A stretch of 19,542 nt of DNA from an uncultured Alistipes sp. (GCF_902388705.1 NZ_CABMQJ010000041.1:1-19542); one strand, 5' to 3'; positions 5,770 through 14,390 are shown, counted from the first letter of the stretch. A program made the numbers and translations. The notes: a model not told the origin generated them from the letters alone.

Positions 5770-6948
5770 ATGAAACATTTTTACCTGATCCTCGCGCTTA
5801 TTCCGGCCCTGCTGGCCGGTCCGTTCGCAGCCGCCCAGATTTCAATCGACGAAGTCGACGCCGGGCAGGATAACGTGACTTTCAAGGACAAGTTGAAATC
5901 CACAGCCGTAGATGTCGATTATTTCAGCCTGGCCCGTTACAAGGCCGAGCGCGCCGAAATCCGCAAACAACGCAACTACCTCGAATTCAGCGGCGGCATA
6001 CAGGGCGCCCTCACCTCGTACAACGACCCGTGGATTTCGGTGTCGGGCGGTGACAACTCCATCGCGCTGACGGCGGTCTTCGGCCTGCGCCACCTCTTTA
6101 CGAAAAACCTTTTCACGCTCGAGACCAAATTCAGCGCCAAACTGGGCTACAACCGGATGAAGGTCGAAACCAAACTCAAGGATGAAAATGAGAACGAATA
6201 TACCCGAAGCGAAGGCGTATGGTTCAAGAACCAGGACGAATTCGTCGTTTCGGTGGCCCCGTCGTTCAAGATTTCCGACACCTGGTCGTACGGTTCGATT
6301 CTGAACTTCCGCAGCCAGTTCGTCAACGGCTACAAGTCGCGTACCGAGCAGAAAGAGGAGCACCTCAAAAGCAAGTTCATGACCCCGGCCTACCTGGATA
6401 TTTCGCTCGGTCTTACCTACAAGAGCCCCAAGGCCAAATTCCCGATTGTCATCAACCTTTCGCCGGTCGCCCTGAACGCCACTTTTGCCGAAAGCGACCG
6501 TATCCGCAAGGAGAACGGATTCAACTACGGTATCGAGGATCCCGATAAGACATCGAAATACGAAGGCGGTTCGTCGCTCCAGATCGACTTCGACCGCACG
6601 TTCGGCAAAACGGGTTTCCTGCGCTACCGCACCACGCTCTACTCTTTCTACGGCTGGATAAGCGACATCGGCCAGAAGAACAAAATCAGCGACTACACCG
6701 AATTCCGGCATGCGTACGACGCATGGGTAGAGAATGGCAGCGATATCAAAACCAAACCCCGCCTGCCGATCCACCCCATCGTGCGCTGGGAAAATACGCT
6801 CGACATCAAGGCAACAAAATACCTCTCCACGTCGTTGAGTTTCCAGCTCTATTACAACCGGGCGCAGAACCTCGACGTGCAGACCCGTACGCTGTTGAGC
6901 GTCGGCCTGACGTATACGTTCAAGAACAAGGAAAAACCGCAAAAGTAA
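5770..6948 (+). CDS. DUF3078 domain outer-membrane protein
   Basis: The 392-residue protein has a Sec signal peptide (MKHFYLILALIPALLAGPFA, cleavage likely near AAAQ at 20-23) and is otherwise rich in amphipathic beta strands with aromatic ends, as expected of an outer-membrane beta-barrel. The features I associate with DUF3078 are WISVSGGDNS (77-86), KNQDEFVVSVAPSFK, the FRSQFVNGYK block, a KFMTPAYLDISLGLTYK block and an INLSPVALN segment. The C-terminus ends in a barrel-like strand (LLSVGLTYTF) plus a short lysine-rich tail. DUF3078 proteins are common in Bacteroidetes and have no settled function. It is 28 bp upstream of the S41 protease gene and probably shares its transcript. Confidence 0.8.
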   Translation: MKHFYLILALIPALLAGPFAAAQISIDEVDAGQDNVTFKDKLKSTAVDVDYFSLARYKAERAEIRKQRNYLEFSGGIQGALTSYNDPWISVSGGDNSIALTAVFGLRHLFTKNLFTLETKFSAKLGYNRMKVETKLKDENENEYTRSEGVWFKNQDEFVVSVAPSFKISDTWSYGSILNFRSQFVNGYKSRTEQKEEHLKSKFMTPAYLDISLGLTYKSPKAKFPIVINLSPVALNATFAESDRIRKENGFNYGIEDPDKTSKYEGGSSLQIDFDRTFGKTGFLRYRTTLYSFYGWISDIGQKNKISDYTEFRHAYDAWVENGSDIKTKPRLPIHPIVRWENTLDIKATKYLSTSLSFQLYYNRAQNLDVQTRTLLSVGLTYTFKNKEKPQK

Positions 6949-6976
6949 GCCGGCCGCAGCCGGCGCATGACACGCA

Positions 6977-8614
6977 ATGTACAAGAACTCGAAATACACC
7001 GTCCTCTTCCCGCTGCTGTTGGCAGCGGGTGTGGTATTGGGCCTGCTGCTGGGGCAGTACATGGGCCGCAACAGCACCGCCACGCAACTCAAGGGCATGC
7101 TCCGCCAGATGGCGCTGCCCACCAACAAGCTGACCTACACGCTCTCGCTGATCGAGAACCAGTATGTCGACTCCGTGGCGATGGATTCGCTGGCCGAGCA
7201 TGTCATTCCGCTGCTGGTCAAGGAGCTCGACCCCCATTCGGTCTACATCCCGGCCTCGGAGATGCAGGAGCTGAACGAGCCCCTGGAGGGTGAGTTCGAC
7301 GGCATCGGCGTGGTGTTCAACATGGCGACCGACACGGTAATCGTGCTGAACGTCATCCCGCAGGGCCCGAGCGACAAAGCCGGCATCAAGGCGGGCGACC
7401 GCATCATCGAAATCAACGACACGCTGGTCGCGGGACAGAAGCTTCCGCAGCGTGACGTGGTGAAGAAGCTGCGCGGCCCGCGCGGCACGACGGTGCATCT
7501 CGGGCTGGGACGGCAGGGCATCGACGACCTGGTCGGCGTCGACGTCGTGCGCGACAAGATTCCGATTAAGAGCATCGAGTCGGCGTTCCGTATCGCCGAC
7601 GGCATCGGATACATCAAACTGGGGCAGTTCGCCCGGACGACATTCGACGAGATGCAGCAGGCGCTGGCTTCGCTGCGCGCCGAGGGCGTGACCAAAATCA
7701 TCTTCGACCTGCGCGGCAATTCGGGCGGTTACCTCGACCAGGCGATTATGGTCGCCAACGAATTCCTGCACAAAGACCAGCTGATCGTCTACACCGAGGA
7801 CCGCCGCCACGAGCAGGTGCGCGAATATGCCGACGGAACCGGTGCGGCGCAGGACATGGATGTCGTGGTGCTGATCGACGAGGGCAGCGCATCGTCGAGC
7901 GAGATTCTCGCCGGCGCCTTGCAGGACAACGATCGTGGTACGATTATTGGTCGTCGTTCATTCGGCAAGGGACTCGTGCAGCGCCAGATACCTTACAGCG
8001 ACGGATCGGCCCTGCGGCTCACGACGGCACGCTATTACACGCCGACGGGCCGTTCGATTCAGAAGCCCTATACGATCGGCGACGACGAGAGCTATGAGGA
8101 GGATATCTGGAATCGCTACAAGAACAACGAGTTCTTCTCGGCCGACAGCATCCATTTCGCCGATTCGCTCAAACGGGTGACCCCCGGCGGCAAGGTGGTT
8201 TACGGCGGCGGCGGTATCATGCCCGACGTCTTCATACCGGCCGACACGACCGACGTGACGAAATATTTCGTCGAGGTGGCGGGACGCAACATCCTCTACC
8301 GCTATACGATCGAGTATGCCGACCGTCACCGCGAAGCGCTGAACGCCGTCAAGACGATTCCCGAACTGCAGGCCCTGCTGGACAGCGACAAGGGGCTCGT
8401 GGAGGACTTCATCCGTTACGCCGCCCGCAAGGGTGTTGCCCCGGACTACCGCGACATCGCCCGCTCGCGCAAGCTGATCGAAGCCCAGCTCCGGGCCTAC
8501 ATCGGCCGGAATACGGCGCTGGAGGACAACGGTTTTTACGCCAACATCTATCCCGTTGACAACGTGGTGTTACACGCTATCGGGATATTAAACGATACGC
8601 AGGAAAATGATTAA
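6977..8614 (+). CDS. S41 family carboxy-terminal processing peptidase
   Basis: CtpA/Tsp-type serine proteases use a Ser-Lys dyad to trim or degrade envelope proteins from the C-terminus. The 545-residue protein has an N-terminal anchor (about 8-27), a PDZ domain (about 105-180, including GIGVVFNM and GIKAGDRIIEIND) and the catalytic domain with GSASSSEILAGALQDNDRG, where Ser306, Asp317 and Lys331 (RSFGKG) keep the same spacing as Ser430, Asp441 and Lys455 of E. coli Tsp. DLRGNSGGYLDQA (244-256) is the conserved core loop. The C-terminal 170 residues are the extension usual in Bacteroidetes members. It should act in the periplasm. Its stop overlaps the start of the next small gene by 8 bp. Confidence 0.95.
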   Translation: MYKNSKYTVLFPLLLAAGVVLGLLLGQYMGRNSTATQLKGMLRQMALPTNKLTYTLSLIENQYVDSVAMDSLAEHVIPLLVKELDPHSVYIPASEMQELNEPLEGEFDGIGVVFNMATDTVIVLNVIPQGPSDKAGIKAGDRIIEINDTLVAGQKLPQRDVVKKLRGPRGTTVHLGLGRQGIDDLVGVDVVRDKIPIKSIESAFRIADGIGYIKLGQFARTTFDEMQQALASLRAEGVTKIIFDLRGNSGGYLDQAIMVANEFLHKDQLIVYTEDRRHEQVREYADGTGAAQDMDVVVLIDEGSASSSEILAGALQDNDRGTIIGRRSFGKGLVQRQIPYSDGSALRLTTARYYTPTGRSIQKPYTIGDDESYEEDIWNRYKNNEFFSADSIHFADSLKRVTPGGKVVYGGGGIMPDVFIPADTTDVTKYFVEVAGRNILYRYTIEYADRHREALNAVKTIPELQALLDSDKGLVEDFIRYAARKGVAPDYRDIARSRKLIEAQLRAYIGRNTALEDNGFYANIYPVDNVVLHAIGILNDTQEND

Positions 8615-8828
8615 AAAACTTATCGGTATTATCATAGCCGTAGCGGTAATCGTCATTATCGTCATCTCGGCCATCCGGCGCGACAACTTCCAGTCGATGG
8701 TGTTGCGCGATGAGATTATGGACCAGACTTTCCCGGCGCCCATCGCACCGGAACAGCCTGCGACGCCCGCTCCCGGCCAAATCGAAGTGACCGATTCGAT
8801 AACCGTCGAAACGATCGATTCGCTTTGA
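8607..8828 (+). CDS. Small single-pass membrane protein, unknown
   Basis: The 73-residue protein starts inside the end of the S41 protease gene (8-bp overlap), which argues that it is translated and coupled. Residues 4-22 form a transmembrane helix made almost only of Ile, Val and Ala, after a MIKK start. The remaining 50 residues are polar, with a Pro/Ala segment (FPAPIAPEQPATPAPG) and an acidic, Thr-rich end (VTDSITVETIDSL). Basic residues precede the helix and an IRR follows it, so topology is uncertain. I do not recognise a family. A role as a partner or adaptor of the protease is only a guess from position. Confidence 0.65.
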   Translation: MIKKLIGIIIAVAVIVIIVISAIRRDNFQSMVLRDEIMDQTFPAPIAPEQPATPAPGQIEVTDSITVETIDSL

Positions 8829-8840
8829 CGGCCAGCATCC

Positions 8841-8893
8841 GTCCCCGAGGGGACAGGCAGACGGCGGCTCCGCAAGGAGCCGCCGTTTATTTT
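8841..8893 (+). terminator. Strong intrinsic terminator of the DUF3078-S41 operon
   Basis: ACGGCGGCTCC (8861-8871) and GGAGCCGCCGT (8876-8886) form a perfect 11-bp stem capped by a GCAA tetraloop and followed by TTATTTT. A smaller hairpin, GTCCC/GGGAC (8841-8854), lies just upstream. Confidence 0.9.
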
Positions 8894-9095
8894 CGCCGGA
8901 CAGGTTTACTTTGCCGGGCCATGCAGTATTTGCGGACATCCTGCATTTATAATATGTAGCCGTATCCGTGGCGCTACGCGAGTTCTGCACATACCCCGGC
9001 CGCCCGGCAGCCCCGTACTTCCTCCGTTTGCATTGAAAATCCGGCTGCATCTGCGGTCGGGCTTTTTTATTTTGGGCCGGATTGCAATACGCCGA
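8894..9095 (+). other. Gene-free stretch, possible small RNA
   Basis: No convincing coding sequence or tRNA is visible here, although 8829-9157 is the longest gene-free gap in the window. ATGCAG (8921-8926) and CTGCAT (8941-8946) can pair. A terminator-like hairpin with a T run ends the stretch at 9073 even though the preceding operon already has its own terminator at 8861-8893. That leaves room for a short independent + strand transcript, but I see no clear TAnnTTTG promoter, so this is only a possibility. Confidence 0.25.
9041..9073 (+). terminator. Second + strand terminator-like hairpin
   Basis: CCGGCTGC (9041-9048) and GCGGTCGG (9053-9060) form an 8-bp stem with two G-T pairs and an ATCT loop. 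GCTTTTTTATTTT (9061-9073) follows. The T tract is strong and the stem moderate. Confidence 0.5.
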
Positions 9096-9128
9096 TAAAA
9101 ACACCCGGTAACCGCCGGTTACCGGGTG
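9096..9128 (-). terminator. Intrinsic terminator of deoC
   Basis: Read on the - strand, CACCCGGTAACC and GGTTACCGGGTG (9102-9113 and 9117-9128) form a perfect 12-bp stem with a 3-nt loop, followed by TTTTTA. It lies 29 bp past the deoC stop. Confidence 0.9.
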
Positions 9129-9157
9129 CTGAAAGATAGCTGCCGGATAATGCGGCG

Positions 9158-10036
9158 TCAGAAGTATTTGACCTCTTTGCCCTCGATGGCCGAAAGGAGG
9201 TTGTTCGCAGCCGACGAAGCGCCGATGCGGAACATGTCCGTAGTGAGCCACTCCTTGCCGAGAATCTCCTCGACGATGGTATAATAGAGCGCGGCGTCCT
9301 CGGCCGTACGGACTCCGCCCGCGGCTTTGAAGCCCACCTTGCGGCCCGTTTTTTCGTAATAATCGCGGATGGCCAGGCACATGACCACGGCGGCTTCGGG
9401 CGTCGCGGCAACGTCGATTTTGCCCGTCGAGGTCTTTACGAAATCGGCCCCCGCGAACATCGACAGCAGCGATGCCTTGCGAATCAGCTCGGGGGTTTTC
9501 AGTGCACCCGACTCGATGATGACTTTCAGCACGATATCGTCGCCCATCTCCGCGCGCATCACCTCCACTTCGTTCGCGGCTTCGTCGTATTCGCCCGTGA
9601 GCATGCGGCCCACGTTGAGCACGATGTCGATTTCGTCGGCGCCGTTCTCGACAGCCATCGCCACTTCGAGGACTTTCACTTCGAGGAACGTCTGCGCCGC
9701 GGGGAATCCGCCGCCGACGCTGGTGATGCGCATCGGCGTGCCGTCGACGGCCAGCCCCACCGTTTCGACGAACGACGGATAGATGCAAATCGAAGCGACG
9801 TTAGGAATATGCGGGTATTTCTGGTAAAATTCGGCGGCCTTGCGCGCGAACTCCGTGACCGAAGTCACCGAATCGTTGCACGACAGGGTCGTGAGGTCGA
9901 TCGCCGAGTAGCACAATTTATATACGTCGGTATTGTGGTTCCGTTTCGCGGCTTCGCGGATGCGGGCGACTTCTGCGTCGACCTGCGCTGCGCTCCATGC
10001 GGGAGCGTATTCATTCAGATGGTTGGCGTACTCCAT
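9158..10036 (-). CDS. deoC: Deoxyribose-phosphate aldolase
   Basis: DeoC cleaves 2-deoxyribose 5-phosphate to glyceraldehyde 3-phosphate and acetaldehyde in deoxynucleoside catabolism. In this 292-residue protein the Schiff-base lysine is Lys201 (GADFVKTSTGK), the second active-site lysine is Lys237 (VGFKAAGGVR), and the acid is Asp137 (GADEIDIVLN). The length and the ASICIYPSFV segment put it with the longer DeoC forms, as in E. coli, not the roughly 220-residue Gram-positive form. The start at 10036 gives a sensible N-terminus. The gene stands alone: it has its own -7 element and its own terminator, and no deoA, deoB or deoD is adjacent. Confidence 0.95.
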   Translation of the reverse strand: MEYANHLNEYAPAWSAAQVDAEVARIREAAKRNHNTDVYKLCYSAIDLTTLSCNDSVTSVTEFARKAAEFYQKYPHIPNVASICIYPSFVETVGLAVDGTPMRITSVGGGFPAAQTFLEVKVLEVAMAVENGADEIDIVLNVGRMLTGEYDEAANEVEVMRAEMGDDIVLKVIIESGALKTPELIRKASLLSMFAGADFVKTSTGKIDVAATPEAAVVMCLAIRDYYEKTGRKVGFKAAGGVRTAEDAALYYTIVEEILGKEWLTTDMFRIGASSAANNLLSAIEGKEVKYF

Positions 10037-10055
10037 AATATATCGCTGTTTTCTA

Positions 10056-10063
10056 CAAAATTA
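10056..10063 (-). promoter_or_regulatory. -7 promoter element for deoC
   Basis: The - strand reads TAATTTTG, an exact TAnnTTTG match 19 bp upstream of the deoC start codon. No TTTG is found at the -33 distance. Confidence 0.5.
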
Positions 10064-10121
10064 GGAAAAATTATTCATACGCACATTTGCGGCGCAGAAT
10101 TATTTTCCCGTCATGCTGCAA

Positions 10122-10156
10122 AAAAAGAGCCTGAACTGCAAGTCCAGGCTCTTTTT
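10122..10156 (-). terminator. Intrinsic terminator of the OmpA-like lipoprotein gene
   Basis: AAAAAGAGCCTG (10122-10133) pairs with CAGGCTCTTTTT (10145-10156). Inside, ACT/AGT adds three more pairs around a GCA loop. On the - strand the stem runs into a T tract, 17 bp past the lipoprotein stop. The symmetric A and T runs make it potentially bidirectional. Confidence 0.9.
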
Positions 10157-10172
10157 CCTTTACTGACGGCGA

Positions 10173-11906
10173 TTATTTGTTCAGCGCCTTCAGGTTGATG
10201 TCGTTGGCAGCCTTCTGGGCCAGTTTCGGGTTCTTCGAAACGGCGCTCTTCAACTGTGCCTCTGCAGTCTTGAGGTCGCCCTCTTTAACTGCGATTACGG
10301 CGCGCAGGTAGTCGGCGTCAGCCGAGTTGTCCTTTGCGATAGCCTTCTTGGCAGCCGACAGGTCGTTGTTCATCACCTGTGCCACAGCCTCGTTGTAACC
10401 GTCGAGGTTCTTGGCAGCAGCCTTGTAGTCACCCTCTGCAGCGGCGATGGCAGCTTTGGACTGTGCATCGGCAGCTTTGGCGTACTTCTTGGCTTCGGCG
10501 GTGTTGCCGTTGGCCAGGTTGCCCAGGATGAGGTTCTTGGTGATTTCGCTCGACGAATCCATCTTGGCGGCTTTCTCGAACGACTTCAGGGCAGCGGCCT
10601 TGTCGCCGGCCTTGGCCTGTGCGATACCGAGGTTGTTGATAACGCGGGCGTCGTTGTATTTCTTCGAAGCGGCGGTCAGGATAGCAACCTGCTCCTCGGC
10701 GCCGTTAGCCAGCGTTTCGGCAGCATAGAGGTACTCCTCGACGGTCAGCTCCTGGCCGTTGCGGAAAGCAGCCATAATCTCGGCGTCGGTCTTGCCCTGG
10801 ATGTCGGTGCTGTTGACGATCTGCGAGCGGCGCAGTTCGGGAAGAACCTCCTCTTTCAGTTCGTTGAATACCGACGACATGTTCTTGATTTCGCTCTCGC
10901 GCTCTGCAGGCGAGTTGTAGAGGCTCAATACCTGGAGAATGAGGTTCTTGTCCTTGATGTTCGACTTCTCGACCAGTTCCTTGAAACCGTCCCAGTCCTC
11001 ACCGTAAGCGGCAGCGTCGATATCCAGACCCGAGTCTTTCAGCAGTTTGGCAACGACTTTCTTACCGGACTCGCTACGTGCCTTCGACAGTTTGTCGTTG
11101 AACTTCACGGGGCCGTCGGGCGAAGCATAACCTTTCACGGCGATGTTCTGCGTGGCGCGGTCGTTCTGCAGTTTGGCGTCTACGTCGGCCTTGAATGCAT
11201 CGAGGTCGGCTTTCTTCTCGTTCTTCTTGGTGACTACCGACGAGTTGATCGCGTAGAGCAGGTCGGTCTTGTCGACAACGGTGGTAACTTTCTTGTAGTT
11301 GTTGGCCATCGGAGCCATCAGGTCGGAATACTTGAGGTCTTTCTGCAGCGTGTTCAGACCGTAAGCTACAGTCAGGCCGAACTCCTTGGCGATAGCGGCC
11401 TTGGCAGCGGCGTCGTTGCCGGCCAGCACGGCAGCCTGCTCTTTGGTCGGGATGGCACCGGTGTTCAGGTTCACGAGCGTGAACTCCTTGCACTTGCCGC
11501 CCGGGCACTTGATCTCGGCGCGGAGCTGCAGGGCGCACTTGTCCATACGGGGATCGTACGGGAACTCTACGTGCTGCGTATAGTTACCGCCGTTCTTCTT
11601 GTCGACAACCGTGTAGTTCTCGTCGACTTTCGAACCCTGGAGGTACTTGGCTGCGCCAGCGACCTCGCCGCCCTCGAATACGATCACGGGGGTTACCTTG
11701 ATAACGGCTTTTGCGTTGAAATACTTGACCGGGAACGTAACGTTGATGTCGGCAGCGACGATGCCGTTGTTCAGCGTCAGGATTTCGGGAGTTACCGTCA
11801 GGTTGACGTCATCCCGGTTCTTGGCCATCTTCTTGAAGCAATTACAGCTCGAAAATGCCAGTGCGGCAGCTACGAGTACAACGCTCAATTTCATTAGATT
11901 TTTCAT
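10173..11906 (-). CDS. Lipoprotein with OmpA-like module and C-terminal TPR region
   Basis: The 577-residue protein begins with a lipoprotein signal peptide (lipobox FSSC, Cys21). Residues 30-200 look like a beta-rich extracytoplasmic domain with Cys124, Cys134 and Cys139. Residues 210-300 hold an OmpA-like module, recognisable from VKGYASPDGPVKFNDKLSKAR (257-277, internally shortened here as GYASPDGPVKFNDKLSKAR), followed by the GEDWDGFKELVEKS stretch typical of Bacteroidetes OmpA-family proteins. Residues 400-577 are alanine-rich helical repeats resembling TPRs (NNLGIAQAKAGDKAAALKSF). An outer-membrane structural or peptidoglycan-linked role is the family expectation. Strong promoter, leader and terminator all belong to this one gene, suggesting an abundant protein. 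A downstream Met5 start is possible. Confidence 0.75.
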   Translation of the reverse strand: MKNLMKLSVVLVAAALAFSSCNCFKKMAKNRDDVNLTVTPEILTLNNGIVAADINVTFPVKYFNAKAVIKVTPVIVFEGGEVAGAAKYLQGSKVDENYTVVDKKNGGNYTQHVEFPYDPRMDKCALQLRAEIKCPGGKCKEFTLVNLNTGAIPTKEQAAVLAGNDAAAKAAIAKEFGLTVAYGLNTLQKDLKYSDLMAPMANNYKKVTTVVDKTDLLYAINSSVVTKKNEKKADLDAFKADVDAKLQNDRATQNIAVKGYASPDGPVKFNDKLSKARSESGKKVVAKLLKDSGLDIDAAAYGEDWDGFKELVEKSNIKDKNLILQVLSLYNSPAERESEIKNMSSVFNELKEEVLPELRRSQIVNSTDIQGKTDAEIMAAFRNGQELTVEEYLYAAETLANGAEEQVAILTAASKKYNDARVINNLGIAQAKAGDKAAALKSFEKAAKMDSSSEITKNLILGNLANGNTAEAKKYAKAADAQSKAAIAAAEGDYKAAAKNLDGYNEAVAQVMNNDLSAAKKAIAKDNSADADYLRAVIAVKEGDLKTAEAQLKSAVSKNPKLAQKAANDINLKALNK

Positions 11907-12025
11907 AATCGGATAAATTTAATGTGTTTATTTTTAAATGTTTGCCTTTTTCTGTTCTGCTCCGGCTTTCCGTCGTGCGGTGCTGTACCGCCCTCTGTTT
12001 CCGGAATTTATACGGCCGAACAACG
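11907..12025 (-). promoter_or_regulatory. Long structured 5' leader of the lipoprotein gene
   Basis: If transcription begins just past the -7 element, the leader is about 110 nt. It can form GCGGT/ACCGC (11977-11981 with 11987-11991), enclosed by TCCGG/CCGGA (11961-11965 with 12001-12005). The AU-rich 50 nt next to the start codon is unstructured. Its role may be transcript stability or translation control. Confidence 0.4.
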
Positions 12026-12057
12026 CAAATATAGGAAACTCTTGCTAATTGTGCAAT
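12026..12057 (-). promoter_or_regulatory. Promoter of the OmpA-like lipoprotein gene
   Basis: On the - strand, ATTG (12057-12054; consensus TTTG) is followed after exactly 20 bp by TATATTTG (12033-12026), an exact TAnnTTTG. This is the best Bacteroidetes-type promoter in the window. It lies between the end of pnp and the lipoprotein gene. Confidence 0.7.
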
Positions 12058-12114
12058 ATTTCAGGTGTAATTTCGTTGTTTTTTCCGCCCGAAAAACCCA
12101 CATTAACAGTCGTT

Positions 12115-14340
12115 TTACTCCTCTTTGCGCTCGGGACGCTCGCGGCGCTCACCCCTTTCGGGACGCTCCCCGCGCGGCCGGCGCTCGCGCTCCACATAGC
12201 CTTCGGGCTTGGGCAGCAGCACTTTGCGCGACAACTTGAGCTTGTTGGTCTTGGGATCTACGCCAATCAGCTTCACATCGATTTCGTCGCCCTCCTTGAG
12301 GCCGGTTTCCTCCATAGTTTCGAAACGCTTGTAGTCGATTTCCGAAATGTGGAGCAGCGCGTCCTTGCCGGGCATGATTTCTACGAATGCGCCGAACGTG
12401 ACGATCGAGCGGATTTTGCCGTGGTAGGTTTCGCCGACCTCGGGAATCGCCACGATTGCCTTGATGCGGTTCAGGGCGCCGTCCAGCGAATCCTTGTCCA
12501 GGCCGAAGATGTCCACGATACCCTTGTTGTCGACCTCGGTAATCGTGATGGTCGTGCCGGTGGTCTTCTGGATGTCCTGGATAACCTTGCCGCCGGGGCC
12601 GATAACCGGGCCGATCATATCCTGCGGAATGGTGATCTGGACGATGCGCGGCACGAACGGACGGTAGTCCGCACGCGGCTCGGCGATGCACTCGGTGATC
12701 TTGCCGAGGATGTGCATGCGTCCCTTGCGGGCCTGCTCGAGCGCCGCGGCCAGCACTTCGTACGAAAGGCCGTCGACCTTGATGTCCATTTGCGTGGCGG
12801 TGATGCCGTCACGGGTACCCGTTACCTTGAAGTCCATGTCGCCGAGGTGGTCCTCATCGCCGAGGATGTCCGACAGCACGGCCCATTTGCCGGTCGCCGA
12901 GTCGGAAATCAGTCCCATGGCGATACCCGAAACGGGTTTCTTGAGCTTCACGCCCGCATCCATCAGGGCCAGCGTGCCGGCGCAGACGGTGGCCATCGAC
13001 GACGAGCCGTTCGACTCGAGGATGTCCGACACGACGCGCACGGCGTAGGGGTTCTCCTCGCCCAGCGGAATCATCGGTTTCAGGGCGCGCCATGCCAGGT
13101 GGCCGTGGCCGATTTCGCGGCGGCTCAAGCCGCGTGCGGCCTTTGCCTCGCCCGTCGAGAAGGGCGGGAAGTTATAGTGGAGCACGAACTGCTCGGTACC
13201 CTGTACCAGCACTTCGTCCTTCTGCTTTTCGTCGAGTTTCGTACCGAGCGTAACGGTCGTCAGCGACTGCGTTTCGCCGCGGGTGAAGATTGCCGAGCCG
13301 TGGGCGGCGGGCAGGTAGCCCACTTCGCACCAGATCGGGCGGATTTCGTCGGTCTTGCGGCCGTCGAGGCGCATGCCCTCGTCGAGGATCATGTTGCGCA
13401 TGGCTTTCTTCTGTACGTCATCGTGGAAGTACTTGTGAATCAGCGGGGCTTTTTCGGCCAGCTCCTCCTCCGAGTAGCGGGCTGCGAACTCTGCCTCGAG
13501 GGCGTTGAACTTGTCCTCGCGCTCGTGCTTCATCGTGCCGCTCGTAGCGATGGCGTAAGCCTTGTCGTAGAGCTCGCTGATAATCGTCTGGCGCAGCTCC
13601 TCGTCGTTGACCTCGTGGCAGTAGGTGCGCTTCACGTCCTTGCCCAGTTCTTTCGAAAGTTCGATCTGTACGGCGCAGTGCTTCTTGATCTCCTCGTGCG
13701 CGAACTTGATGGCGCCGAGCATCACCTCTTCGGAAACCTCCTTCATCTCGCCCTCGACCATCAGGATGTTGTCGATCGTACCGCCGACCATGATGTCGAG
13801 GTCTACGTTGGCCATATCCGAGAAGTTGGGGTTGATGACGTACTGGCCGTCGATGCGGGCGACGCGAACCTCCGAAATGGGGCCGCCGAACGGAATGTCC
13901 GAAACGGCGAGGGCGGCCGATGCGGCCAGTCCGGCCAGCGCGTCGGGCTGGATATCCTTATCCGCCGAGATGAGGTTTACCGTAACGTACACTTCGGCGT
14001 GGTAGTCCGCGGGGAACAGGGGGCGGAGGGCACGGTCGATCAGGCGGGCAACGAGAATCTCGCTGTCGTTGGCGCGGCCTTCGCGCTTCATAAAGCCTCC
14101 GGGATAACGTCCGCAGGATGCGTACTTCTCCTTGTACTCCACCTGGAGCGGCATGAAATCAGTGTCGGGTTTTGCGTCCTTGGCGGCGACCACGGTACCC
14201 AGGAGCATCGTATCTCCCATCTTGACTACCACGGAGCCGTCGGCCTGTTTGGCCAGTTTGCCCGTTTCGATCTCGATCTGCCGGCCGTCGGCCAGCGTAA
14301 TGATCTTGCGGACTGCGTTGTACAGCTTCTTTTCTTCCAT
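12115..14340 (-). CDS. pnp: Polyribonucleotide nucleotidyltransferase
   Basis: PNPase is a phosphorolytic 3'-5' exoribonuclease and part of the RNA-decay machinery. The 741-residue protein carries two RNase PH domains; the second holds the GSSS motif (ESNGSSSMATVC) and the phosphate/metal block SDILGDEDHLGDMDFKV. A KH domain starts near residue 571 (GPGG at 581-584) and an S1 domain covers about 636-708 (YHGKIRSIVTFGAFVEIMPG). A highly charged Arg/Glu tail of about 25 residues ends the protein. It follows rpsO by 96 bp, as in many bacteria. The opposite strand stays open along nearly the whole gene, but that is a codon-bias shadow. Confidence 0.98.
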   Translation of the reverse strand: MEEKKLYNAVRKIITLADGRQIEIETGKLAKQADGSVVVKMGDTMLLGTVVAAKDAKPDTDFMPLQVEYKEKYASCGRYPGGFMKREGRANDSEILVARLIDRALRPLFPADYHAEVYVTVNLISADKDIQPDALAGLAASAALAVSDIPFGGPISEVRVARIDGQYVINPNFSDMANVDLDIMVGGTIDNILMVEGEMKEVSEEVMLGAIKFAHEEIKKHCAVQIELSKELGKDVKRTYCHEVNDEELRQTIISELYDKAYAIATSGTMKHEREDKFNALEAEFAARYSEEELAEKAPLIHKYFHDDVQKKAMRNMILDEGMRLDGRKTDEIRPIWCEVGYLPAAHGSAIFTRGETQSLTTVTLGTKLDEKQKDEVLVQGTEQFVLHYNFPPFSTGEAKAARGLSRREIGHGHLAWRALKPMIPLGEENPYAVRVVSDILESNGSSSMATVCAGTLALMDAGVKLKKPVSGIAMGLISDSATGKWAVLSDILGDEDHLGDMDFKVTGTRDGITATQMDIKVDGLSYEVLAAALEQARKGRMHILGKITECIAEPRADYRPFVPRIVQITIPQDMIGPVIGPGGKVIQDIQKTTGTTITITEVDNKGIVDIFGLDKDSLDGALNRIKAIVAIPEVGETYHGKIRSIVTFGAFVEIMPGKDALLHISEIDYKRFETMEETGLKEGDEIDVKLIGVDPKTNKLKLSRKVLLPKPEGYVERERRPRGERPERGERRERPERKEE

Positions 14341-14390
14341 AAAAATTTTTAACCTATAGTGTTTTTTCGAATGTTGTCCTTTACGAAAAT

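Noticed and set aside
4358..5773. A 471-codon + strand frame opposite nfo and the lipoprotein
   Set aside because: It is antisense to nfo, whose metal ligands are all present. The frame is open only through composition.
8577..9788. A 403-codon - strand frame spanning the S41-operon terminator gap
   Set aside because: It overlaps part of deoC in another frame, runs through two intrinsic terminators and has low-complexity Arg/Gly-rich translation.
12049..14352. A 767-codon open frame on the + strand opposite pnp
   Set aside because: It mirrors the full pnp gene, which has an unmistakable protein sequence. High GC and codon bias keep the opposite frame open, and the translation shows no family motifs.
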